Assembly: GCA_022712775.1 (NCBI GenBank)
Contig: JAFLJZ010000286.1
Location: 1 to 9,221 of the forward strand
Reading direction: 5' to 3'
From: Sulfurimonas sp.
GTDB taxonomy: Bacteria > Campylobacterota > Campylobacteria > Campylobacterales > Sulfurimonadaceae
DNA length: 9,221 nt
Below, in pieces: positions 1 to 6,736 of the stretch (position 1 is its first letter; every line of letters starts with the position of its first letter). The notes under the pieces were generated by a model. The model did no database searches, had not been told where the DNA came from, and was given only the letters and a program-made list of their open reading frames with translations. Position numbers and translations under genes: made by a program.

Positions 1-261
1 TCCAACTATCGTCTGCATAAGTGCTTTTTCACATACATAAAGTGTAGCAATATCTTTCTTTTGTATAAGAGAAAAATTTGCATCATAATACTCTTGTGTA
101 GCTAAGATACTATGAAAATGAATCTCACTTTGCAGGAGTAAGTTAACCACTTTTGGGGAATCGGCGATAAAACTATTTTTATCATCAAAGGCATTATCTC
201 GAAGTGTTTTATAGACTTCAAGCTCAGGTATATTTATATCATCTATTTGAATACGTTTCAT
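1..261 (-). CDS. TrmH/SpoU-family RNA methyltransferase, N-terminal part (cut by window edge)
   Basis: Reading the minus strand from the ATG at 261-259 gives 87 codons without a stop up to base 1, so the 3' end lies outside the window. The visible protein (MKRIQIDDINIPELEVYKTL...) contains a LRDN segment, then FIADSPKVV followed by LLLQSE, then SILAT, and ends in LMQTIVG. This order matches the substrate-binding N-terminal region of SpoU/TrmH-type 2'-O-ribose methyltransferases, which precedes the knotted SAM-binding domain. The catalytic motifs are not in the window, so the RNA target cannot be named. The gene starts 10 bp after the stop of the HD-GYP regulator. Its only purine-rich upstream stretch (AGGA, about 13 nt from the ATG) is badly spaced, so translation may be weak or depend on the upstream gene. 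The family assignment rests on N-terminal resemblance only. Confidence 0.68.
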   Translation of the reverse strand, partial: MKRIQIDDINIPELEVYKTLRDNAFDDKNSFIADSPKVVNLLLQSEIHFHSILATQEYYDANFSLIQKKDIATLYVCEKALMQTIVG

Positions 262-271
262 AAAGGTAATT

Positions 272-1780
272 CTATCCTATTTGAATATCTTCTATATGTG
301 TTATGTTTTCGATATGCTTCGTCTTTAACTCCACCCTATCAATCTTACATGTTACATTTGTATTTTCTAAAATATTTTTTAACTTTTCTTTAACACCTTC
401 AAAATCTTGTTTTACTTCACTTAAAACTACAAAATCATCACCAAATATTCTAAATACTAAAGAATTAGAAAAACATTCAAAAAGAAATTGTGAGATATTC
501 TTTAAAAGATTATCTCCTTCCTCCCAACCATTCTCTTTATTAAAAAGTGTGAATTTTTTCAAAGAGATAATATCCATAAAGAAGTATGACATTGTGTAAG
601 AGTTTTTCATCAAAACTACATCTAAATAATTTTGATTATACAGCTCACTTAAAATATCTTTATAAAAGTATGCAAATCTTTTTTCTTCCAATTTTGAATG
701 AGGAAGTTGGCTTACACTCTCATCTATACTAATGTCACGCAGTACTAAAACTGCTTTTTCAACTACCTTAGGATGAAACTGTTTCGCACTCAAACTTTGT
801 AACTCTTCTAGTGCCTCTTCAACACTAGTTCGACCCTTATAAATTCTATTTGTTGTCATTGCATCAAATGCATCTGCTAGAATCATAATATGTCCGAGAG
901 GATGAATTTCATCTCCCCTTATTCCTCTGGGATAGCCAGTTCCATCATAGTGTTCATGGTGAGAATGCACGATATTTGCTAAATCTTTGAACATTGGAAT
1001 CGTATCCAAAAGTTTAAAACTCACTTCAACATGCTCTTGAATAAGTTTATACTCTATTTCATTTAATTTTTTTGGATTAAGTAAAACAGCATCAGGTGTA
1101 GCAATTTTTCCAATATCATGTAAGATTCCAGCTTGATAAATAAGGGTACATTCTTCCTTAGAATATTGCATCGCTTCTGCTATGAGTTGCGAGTACTCTG
1201 CAACTCTTTTTGAATGTCCTGCTGTATATGTATCGCGCTGTTCTATCATCTCTACCATAGAAAAAAGTGTTTTATCATAGTTATCTACTTGAACGGCTGC
1301 AAGGTGACGTAACTCTGAGGTTTTTTCTTTTACCATCTCTTGGAGATGGTACTTATACTCCTCGTTTTCTTTATACTTAGAAAGTTTTTCAGATACCTTA
1401 TAAAGTTCTTGTAAAAACTGCTCATTATCAAAAGGTTTTAGTATATATCCATCGATTCCTGATTTTATAGCCTCAAGCATGTACTCTGATTCAGTATGTG
1501 CAGTTGTAATAAGAATTAGTTGTCTCTCATGAAGTTTTTTTATCTGCTTTATCATAAACAAGCCATCCATTTTAGGCATGGAGAGATCTGTTACAACTAA
1601 GTCAAATCTTTCTTTTTGATATTTTTTCATACCTTCAATACCATTTGAAGCATACACAATCTTTTTAAAAAAGTTCGCTAAGTATGCTCCCATCATATTT
1701 TGAATTTCACTATCATCTTCAACATATAAAACACTAAAGCTTTGACTTAATTGTTTTAACCCCTTAACATCAACCATCAT
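272..1780 (-). CDS. Response regulator with HD-GYP phosphodiesterase and degenerate GGDEF domain
   Basis: This 502-residue cytoplasmic regulator probably hydrolyses cyclic di-GMP when phosphorylated. Residues about 14-130 are a receiver domain with acidic pocket E21/D22/D23, phospho-acceptor D65 (in VVTDLSMPKMDG), T93 and K115. A helical, likely coiled linker spans about 131-165. Residues about 168-350 are an HD-GYP domain with H189, the HD pair at 221-222 (HDIGK), H250, HHEHYDGTGYP at 274-284 and D306, so the metal-binding and signature residues look intact. Residues about 373-500 resemble a GGDEF domain (DILSELYNQ, FFMDI, GW-EEGD), but the signature reads FGDDF at 446-450, so cyclase activity is doubtful. 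The start overlaps the kinase stop by 4 bp (ATGA). An AGGGA stretch lies 3 nt before the first Met and 6 nt before the second, so the second ATG (1777-1775) is a credible alternative. The upstream kinase is its likely partner (inference). Confidence 0.93.
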   Translation of the reverse strand: MMVDVKGLKQLSQSFSVLYVEDDSEIQNMMGAYLANFFKKIVYASNGIEGMKKYQKERFDLVVTDLSMPKMDGLFMIKQIKKLHERQLILITTAHTESEYMLEAIKSGIDGYILKPFDNEQFLQELYKVSEKLSKYKENEEYKYHLQEMVKEKTSELRHLAAVQVDNYDKTLFSMVEMIEQRDTYTAGHSKRVAEYSQLIAEAMQYSKEECTLIYQAGILHDIGKIATPDAVLLNPKKLNEIEYKLIQEHVEVSFKLLDTIPMFKDLANIVHSHHEHYDGTGYPRGIRGDEIHPLGHIMILADAFDAMTTNRIYKGRTSVEEALEELQSLSAKQFHPKVVEKAVLVLRDISIDESVSQLPHSKLEEKRFAYFYKDILSELYNQNYLDVVLMKNSYTMSYFFMDIISLKKFTLFNKENGWEEGDNLLKNISQFLFECFSNSLVFRIFGDDFVVLSEVKQDFEGVKEKLKNILENTNVTCKIDRVELKTKHIENITHIEDIQIG

Positions 1781-3534
1781 CTGTCCCTATCTAATCTTAG
1801 TGGAAGTACCAATTCAAAACAAGCACCATTATCGTTATTAAAAGCTCTAATAGTTCCTTGTAAATGTTTTTCTACAATCGTTTTACTCATATAAAGACCT
1901 AAGCCTGTTCCATTTTTTTCACCCTTTGTTGTAAAATATGGATCAAATATTTTATTAATAATACTCTTATCAATACCTTTACCATTATCGCAAATTTGTA
2001 GTTTTATAGTATCTCCATCACGGTAAGTATTTAGAATTATATTTTTATTTTCTATACTCTCTTCAGCTAATATCTCTTTCGCATTTTTGAGTATATTTAC
2101 AATTACTTGCATTAACTCTCGACTATATGTCGTTATATCTATACTTGTATCTAGCTCTTGAGTTAGTGTAATATCATTATTTTTTAAAGAGACCTCTATG
2201 ATTCCTAATGCATCAACAATAATGCTGTCGAGTGAACATTGTACAGGCATTTTTTCAGGTTTAAAAAAGTTTCTAAAATCATCTATCGTTTTTGACAACT
2301 CTTGAGTCTGCTGCATGATTCCATTCGCTATCTTTTTCAACTCTTCATCACTAAGTACTTCAAGCTCTATGTCTACTATAATTTTAGACGCTGCGATAGA
2401 AATAACACTTATTGGTTGCCTCCACTGATGGGCTATCATACTTATCATTTCACCCATTGCAGCGTGGCGAGACTGTGCTATCATAATCTCTTCTTGGTCT
2501 TTTACTTGATCTTCTAATTGCTTTTCTCTTGTCATATCAAAGGAATTACCAACTAAGCCAAAAATATTTCCATCAGAATCATGGAGGGGTGATTTACTTG
2601 TAAGTAGATATACCTTACTTCCATCAGGATATGTAACCCATTCATAATTTTTTTGTGTAATACCCTTTTCTAACATCTCTTCATCTTTGCTTCGAAAAAA
2701 ATCTGCTAACTCTTTATCGAAAATATCATAATCTGTTTTACCAAGTAAAGTTTCTCTCTTTATTCCTATAAAATTTTCAAATGCCTCATTACACTCCATA
2801 TATTTAAATTCATTATCTTTAACAAAGATAAGATTATCAAAAGAGTTGATTGTATTTTTTAGTAAATCACTAAGTTCACGAATTTTCAACTCTTGCATTT
2901 TTGTCTTAGTAATATTTGTATGAAAACCGAGCATTCGAACTGCCTTACCACTTTCATCAAAAATAGTTTGTCCACGGTCAAGTATCCACACCCAACTTCC
3001 ATCCTTATGTTTTAACCTACTCACACCGATATAAGGCACATTAGGCTTTTCTTGTGCTTGAAGAATTTCCCGTATAGTTACCTCTAAATCATCAGGGTGA
3101 ACATTGTCTTTCCAAGATGAGAAATCATTTTTTAATTCATCATCTTTATAACCAAGCATCTCTTTCCATCTTGGTGAAAAATAAACCTCATGGGTAATGA
3201 GATTCCAATCCCAAAGCCCATCACCAGTTCCATTTATTGCATAATTTAATCTCTCATTCACATCTAAAAGTTCTTCTTCTTTTGATTTAATTTCGTGAAT
3301 ATATTTTCTAATTCTTAGATACACATAGATGCTTAAAGAGATAAAAAATGCAATGAATGTCCAAACAAAAAAACGAATCATAAATCCTGAATTTATAAGA
3401 CCAGAATTATCATTATGATGCATCCTATCCATATGATCAAATCCTATATAACTTAAACTAACAATCATGAAAATTGTGATAAGCATAAAAGTAGCAATAA
3501 TATTTAATTCATTTTTTCTTTTTTGCATTCTCAT
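1777..3534 (-). CDS. Membrane-bound two-PAS sensor histidine kinase
   Basis: This 585-residue inner-membrane sensor kinase should autophosphorylate and pass phosphate to the receiver proteins encoded beside it. Hydrophobic segments at about 11-30 and 52-73 bracket a short external loop (31-51) rich in His, Asp and Met. The first PAS domain (about 95-210) is of the PAS_3 type, with GDGLWDW, YFSPRWKEMLGY, a VHPDD stretch, and LGFHTNITK at its end. A second PAS domain covers about 222-340. The H-box holds H369 in MIAHQWRQP, a form common in Campylobacterota. The ATP-binding domain shows N480/N484, DNGKGI at 516-521, FDPYFTTK at 530-537 and GTGLGL at 542-547. It appears complete, with no C-terminal receiver. 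A purine stretch AAAAGG, overlapping the stop of the upstream gene, sits 8-9 nt before the ATG. The ligand is unknown. With so small an external loop, sensing is probably by the PAS domains or by the neighbouring diiron protein (inference). Confidence 0.95.
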   Translation of the reverse strand: MRMQKRKNELNIIATFMLITIFMIVSLSYIGFDHMDRMHHNDNSGLINSGFMIRFFVWTFIAFFISLSIYVYLRIRKYIHEIKSKEEELLDVNERLNYAINGTGDGLWDWNLITHEVYFSPRWKEMLGYKDDELKNDFSSWKDNVHPDDLEVTIREILQAQEKPNVPYIGVSRLKHKDGSWVWILDRGQTIFDESGKAVRMLGFHTNITKTKMQELKIRELSDLLKNTINSFDNLIFVKDNEFKYMECNEAFENFIGIKRETLLGKTDYDIFDKELADFFRSKDEEMLEKGITQKNYEWVTYPDGSKVYLLTSKSPLHDSDGNIFGLVGNSFDMTREKQLEDQVKDQEEIMIAQSRHAAMGEMISMIAHQWRQPISVISIAASKIIVDIELEVLSDEELKKIANGIMQQTQELSKTIDDFRNFFKPEKMPVQCSLDSIIVDALGIIEVSLKNNDITLTQELDTSIDITTYSRELMQVIVNILKNAKEILAEESIENKNIILNTYRDGDTIKLQICDNGKGIDKSIINKIFDPYFTTKGEKNGTGLGLYMSKTIVEKHLQGTIRAFNNDNGACFELVLPLRLDRDR

Positions 3535-3546
3535 TTTGATAACCTT

Positions 3547-4305
3547 TTAGTAAAGTTCTTCAATGAAATCGCTTCCACATTGAAGTTCTTTTAGCCAATC
3601 TAAAAAACTCTTCGCATCTTCACCTTCAAATACAAGACCATGCTGTGGAGCTATTATCTTAATGTCAAGTTCTTCTATTTTTTTCACCCAAGCACGACAT
3701 AATTTGTTTGAGCCCATATACCTCTTATGAAAGCCGTGTAAATACTCTTTATGTTGTTCAAAATTTTCTACTTTTTTATAACCTTCTGGTGATTGAACAA
3801 TAGCTGCACCAATATCACCTGAAAAAACTATTTGTGAACGGGTATCGTAGAGTGAGAAATTTCCAGGAGAATGTAAGAAATGTGCAGGAATAAACTTTAA
3901 AGAATCTTCTCCAAAATTCAATTTTGCCCCTTTATCTTCAAGAGATATTACACGGCTTAACTCCATAAACCCATAATGAGTCATAAAACGTACCCATATA
4001 GAAGGCATTATAAACCTTGCCTTTGTACTTATAGCCCATTGTGCGATTGAACCTGATACATCAGGGTCTTGATGTGAAAAGAAAACAAACTTAATGTTGT
4101 CTACCTCTATATGCTCCGAGACTGCTTCATAAAGCTCATTAAAAATTACTTCACTTCCGGGGTCTATCAAAACACCCGAACCATTTTGAACAATGAGGTA
4201 CTGATTTACAGAGAGAAAAGAATCTTCATGTGATTCATCATCAAAACTAAACATTACACACTTATGACTTCCATCATCATATAAAATTGTTGTTTTATCA
4301 TCCAT
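3547..4305 (-). CDS. Flavodiiron-type MBL-fold protein, ODP-like (possible O2/iron sensor)
   Basis: This 252-residue soluble protein is a single metallo-beta-lactamase domain of the flavodiiron branch, without the flavodoxin or rubredoxin domain of a true O2/NO reductase. Likely iron ligands are H78, D80 and D82 (SHQDPD motif), H145 (HFLHSPGNF), D164 (FSGDIG) and H222 (APQHG). Classical flavodiiron proteins have HxExD, so the Glu is Asp here. A stand-alone domain with this HxDxD motif matches what is known as ODP, an oxygen-binding diiron protein described as a chemotaxis O2/iron sensor in Treponema denticola. A sensory role is therefore inferred, not shown. The start overlaps the end of the receiver-PilZ gene by 8 bp, and AAAGGGA lies 6 nt before the ATG. 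The histidine kinase follows after 12 bp, which suggests the two act together. A residual hydrolase or oxidase function is the main alternative. Confidence 0.85.
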   Translation of the reverse strand: MDDKTTILYDDGSHKCVMFSFDDESHEDSFLSVNQYLIVQNGSGVLIDPGSEVIFNELYEAVSEHIEVDNIKFVFFSHQDPDVSGSIAQWAISTKARFIMPSIWVRFMTHYGFMELSRVISLEDKGAKLNFGEDSLKFIPAHFLHSPGNFSLYDTRSQIVFSGDIGAAIVQSPEGYKKVENFEQHKEYLHGFHKRYMGSNKLCRAWVKKIEELDIKIIAPQHGLVFEGEDAKSFLDWLKELQCGSDFIEELY

Positions 4306-5401
4306 TTTGCATCCCTTTAAATTCTCTGATTATTGCCATTTGTCTTTTTGTGATGTACTTTACAAGTTCACTTTTTTTGTTACCTTTAAATATAAATACA
4401 AGGTCAAAACTGTTGTCTAATTCTACTTTTTTCAACAAACGAAGACTTGTACTTATATTAATAGGTCGCTTATTCACATTGAAAACAATATCTACTCGAA
4501 TCTCAAAATCTTTTTCTAAACCTGCTGGAAGTGCGTTAAGCTTTAAGCGTATGGCATCAAGAGAGATGTCTTCTATACGTATCTTCCCATAAAATTTGTT
4601 TTCAGAAATAAATAAATCTACGGTATGTTCTTCTTCTGGTTCTAGGCGTATTGTTTGTCTTGATATAGGGGAATCTTTTACGAACTTAAAATCTTGAAGC
4701 TCTACACTATGTTGTTCAAACATAATTTTATGCACTGTATCACATTTAATATCATAAGAGAGATTCTCAGACGCTATAAATGTTTTGCCTTCATACTGTA
4801 TCGCTTTTTCTTGTATGTAATTTGTTTGTATCTCTAAAGTATCTCTACCAATATTTAGGATTTTGGCATCATTAGTAATGCTCAAACCCTTATAATAATT
4901 GTGTACCTCTAACTTTTCATTACTATTTTTAATAATTTTTAATTCATTCTGTAATCTATTTGAATCATCTACACTATCAGTATCTTCTTCATTATGCATA
5001 TTTTTGAGTTGAGAAACTGCTTGATGAAGTACTTGTGTTAAATCATTTAAACTTACGGGTTTTTTTAAAAATCTAAAAACTCCTAACTCTATAGCTTCAA
5101 AAAGATACTCTTTATCATCAAAGGCAGACATCAGAATAACTTTTGTACCCACATTCATTTGTAATATTTTTTGCGATAACTTCATACCATCCATATGTGG
5201 CATTTTTATATCTGTAATAACTATAGAGTAATGATGCGCATTAAATTTTTCTAATCCCTCTTGACCATCACTAGCACTATCTACCCTGTCAAAAAGTCTA
5301 AGTAATAGTGTTGCAACATTTTCTCTAAGTGCATGGTTATCTTCAACATATAAAACACTTAGACCTTTTGCATGAAGTTTTAAACTTTTTAAATCCCTCA
5401 T
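4298..5401 (-). CDS. Response regulator with YcgR-like/PilZ c-di-GMP-binding output
   Basis: The 367-residue protein begins with a receiver domain (about 13-130): E20/D21, phospho-acceptor D64 in ITDIKMPHMDG, S92 and K114. A polar linker (about 131-165) leads to a beta-rich segment (about 168-245) placed like the N-terminal domain of YcgR-type proteins, then to a PilZ-like domain (about 246-355). The PilZ evidence is the arginine motif RQTIR at 248-252 and DISLDA at 278-283, which fit RxxxR and D/NxSxxG with the last Gly replaced by Ala. It should bind cyclic di-GMP and change a target in a phosphorylation-dependent way; the target is unknown and no DNA-binding domain is visible. It lies 19 bp after the EAL-HDOD gene and overlaps the diiron gene by 8 bp. 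AGAGGG sits 6 nt before the ATG and supports this start. The receiver call is very sure. The PilZ call is good but rests on short motifs. Confidence 0.9.
   Translation of the reverse strand: MRDLKSLKLHAKGLSVLYVEDNHALRENVATLLLRLFDRVDSASDGQEGLEKFNAHHYSIVITDIKMPHMDGMKLSQKILQMNVGTKVILMSAFDDKEYLFEAIELGVFRFLKKPVSLNDLTQVLHQAVSQLKNMHNEEDTDSVDDSNRLQNELKIIKNSNEKLEVHNYYKGLSITNDAKILNIGRDTLEIQTNYIQEKAIQYEGKTFIASENLSYDIKCDTVHKIMFEQHSVELQDFKFVKDSPISRQTIRLEPEEEHTVDLFISENKFYGKIRIEDISLDAIRLKLNALPAGLEKDFEIRVDIVFNVNKRPINISTSLRLLKKVELDNSFDLVFIFKGNKKSELVKYITKRQMAIIREFKGMQNG
4312..4318 (-). promoter_or_regulatory. Ribosome-binding site of the ODP-like gene
   Basis: The minus strand reads AAAGGGA, 6 nt before the ATG at 4305-4303. 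It lies inside the last codons of the receiver-PilZ gene, so the diiron gene has its own good initiation signal despite the 8-bp overlap. Confidence 0.6.
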
Positions 5402-5407
5402 TCATAG

Positions 5408-5413
5408 CCCTCT
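5408..5413 (-). promoter_or_regulatory. Ribosome-binding site of the receiver-PilZ gene
   Basis: The minus strand reads AGAGGG, 6 nt before the ATG at 5401-5399. Another ATG at 5405-5403 lies closer to the site but is in a different frame, so the spacing decides the start. Confidence 0.6.
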
Positions 5414-5420
5414 AAGTAGC

Positions 5421-6665
5421 TTAACTTGCTTGCATAATGTCTTCAAAACTATTGACATCTTCTATACTTTTAAGAATTATATCTTGGATTTTCTCTTCTT
5501 TGAGTTTATATTTATCGCTAAAAGAGACAAGGGAAGATATATTAAATTCTTCTATATCACGTACCACTTTATATAACTCCCCTAATGTTCCTTCATCATA
5601 CAATAAGGCACTTTTTACCTTATCTGAAATATGAATTTGCTTAAGAATATCAGTAATTTCTGCTCCAAAAACTGTATCCATAAGAGAAAGCACACCAACA
5701 AGATATGCTTCACCAACTGAATTACTTCCCGCATCAGGATAAATAACCTTAAAAATATTTTGCATAAGCTCAGTTCTATTTTTCACCATAAGCATCAAAG
5801 GAGAAACCTTGTCATTTTTTGACAAAGATTTTGAGTAAATTACAAGCATAAGCCATTGCGATAACGGTTTTCTACCTAAAAGGGTTAAAATTTGATGTAC
5901 CGAAGATATTTGTTTTTGAAAATGAAAATTTGCTGAATTTATGAATCGTAAAAGCTGTAATGTAAGTGCATGATTCTCTTCAAATGCTGAGGTGATTTCA
6001 TCTATGTTTGTATCATCTATTAACATATTATAAAGCTTTAAAACGTCAAATTTTGCAGAATCAAATTTTTTGTTTTTAAGAATCTGTGGGGTAGCAAAAC
6101 AATAACCCTGATACCAATCGCATTCTAATTTTTGTGCTGTTTCGTACTCAAATACGTCATCAATATTTGTAGCAACAATTTTAATATCATAGTCGTGCAG
6201 AGCTATCATTAAGTCTTTCTCTTGTGTACCCATATTCGCATAAATATTTATCTTAAAGTATGAAAGTTTATCAAGGACACTTTTATATTTTAAAATATTT
6301 TGTTCATTTAAGTCTGAATCATCTATACCAAGAGAAAAACCTTTGTCATAAAGTTGTTCGATTCGCTCAATTACTTTTTCGCTCATCTGTATATCATCAA
6401 ACAAAGAGAGCATAAAAAAATCTGTTGGAATAGTTTGTATTAAGTCGCTCATCAAAAAATTTTCATCAATTTTTACAAAAGCCATATGTTCACTAAGAAA
6501 TTCTTTTGTTCCAAAAGTGTTCAGTATTGAATTTATTACAGAAGCACTCATAGAATTTCTATCTATTGACGTATCTTTATTAGCATCTACATACATTATT
6601 TCATATGCTTCGAGTTTTTCTTCCTTATTTACTATAGGCTGTCGTGACAAATATACACTACTCAT
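5421..6665 (-). CDS. EAL-HDOD (YuxH-type) signalling protein with degenerate EAL domain
   Basis: This 414-residue cytoplasmic protein has an EAL-like domain (about 1-200) followed by an HDOD domain (about 200-395). The EAL part begins SRQPIV, keeps E22 in AYEIMY, D115/D116 in GIDDSD, K138 in FKIN and QGYCFATP at 186-193. The usual LEITE position reads MLSLFDD, KID has become KIN, and the AExVE loop reads ATNIDD, so several metal and catalytic residues are lost and phosphodiesterase activity is unlikely. The HDOD part shows LQLLRFINSANF and ISSVHQILTLLG, typical of this protein-interaction module. Family members of this architecture often act as c-di-GMP readers or as scaffolds for motility and surface behaviour; the role here is inferred from the neighbouring c-di-GMP genes. 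It is the first gene after the AT-rich gap. AAGGGGA lies 5 nt before the ATG, the clearest ribosome-binding site in the window. Confidence 0.92.
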   Translation of the reverse strand: MSSVYLSRQPIVNKEEKLEAYEIMYVDANKDTSIDRNSMSASVINSILNTFGTKEFLSEHMAFVKIDENFLMSDLIQTIPTDFFMLSLFDDIQMSEKVIERIEQLYDKGFSLGIDDSDLNEQNILKYKSVLDKLSYFKINIYANMGTQEKDLMIALHDYDIKIVATNIDDVFEYETAQKLECDWYQGYCFATPQILKNKKFDSAKFDVLKLYNMLIDDTNIDEITSAFEENHALTLQLLRFINSANFHFQKQISSVHQILTLLGRKPLSQWLMLVIYSKSLSKNDKVSPLMLMVKNRTELMQNIFKVIYPDAGSNSVGEAYLVGVLSLMDTVFGAEITDILKQIHISDKVKSALLYDEGTLGELYKVVRDIEEFNISSLVSFSDKYKLKEEKIQDIILKSIEDVNSFEDIMQAS

Positions 6666-6670
6666 AACTT

Positions 6671-6677
6671 TCCCCTT
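6671..6677 (-). promoter_or_regulatory. Strong ribosome-binding site of the EAL-HDOD gene
   Basis: The minus strand reads AAGGGGA here, 5 nt before the ATG at 6665-6663. It is the best Shine-Dalgarno match in the window and fixes the start of the first gene of the signalling operon. Confidence 0.7.
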
Positions 6678-6702
6678 CGAAATATCTTTATATAACTATT
6701 GT

Positions 6703-6724
6703 TTATATAATTATATCTATATAA
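6703..6724. repeat. AT-only inverted repeat in the operon leader
   Basis: The 7-base arms 6703-6709 (TTATATA) and 6718-6724 (TATATAA) are exact reverse complements around an 8-base centre that holds one of the TATAAT hexamers. A nested 12-base perfect palindrome lies at 6705-6716. A third TATATAA copy occurs at 6689-6695, so copies begin 14-15 bases apart. The arms contain no G or C, so a transcript hairpin would be weak and this is not a terminator. It could be an operator, or chance in AT-rich DNA. Confidence 0.3.
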
Positions 6725-6736
6725 GCCTAATTATAC

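Larger units (their letters stand above)
6666..6736 (-). promoter_or_regulatory. Probable promoter region of the signalling operon
   Basis: This 71-bp gap is the only sizeable intergenic space in the window and is almost pure A/T apart from the ribosome-binding site. On the minus strand there are two exact TATAAT hexamers, at 6735-6730 and 6715-6710. Neither has a convincing TTGACA 17 bp upstream, but Campylobacterota sigma-70 promoters commonly lack a conserved -35 box and rely on AT-rich periodic DNA. The second hexamer leaves room for an untranslated leader of roughly 35-40 nt before the EAL-HDOD start. No GC-rich terminator hairpin separates it from the lyase gene, so read-through from upstream is also possible. 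The call is based on motif and position only. Confidence 0.45.

Noticed and set aside
303..599. Open frames on the plus strand, here and at 2302-2517, 4287-4592, 5437-5634, 6517-6774, 6996-7187, 7350-7640 and 7883-8956
   Set aside because: Each lies wholly or mostly opposite a well-supported minus-strand gene, shows no recognisable domain, and its composition is that of a reverse-strand shadow.
373..660. Active diguanylate cyclase from the GGDEF-like domain
   Set aside because: The signature is FGDDF rather than GGDEF or GGEEF and the domain is shorter than usual, so activity cannot be supported.
3547..4305. Flavodiiron NO/O2 reductase, beta-lactamase or glyoxalase II
   Set aside because: There is no flavodoxin domain, and the metal motif HxDxD lacks the HxHxDH pattern of zinc hydrolases, so the ODP-like description fits better.
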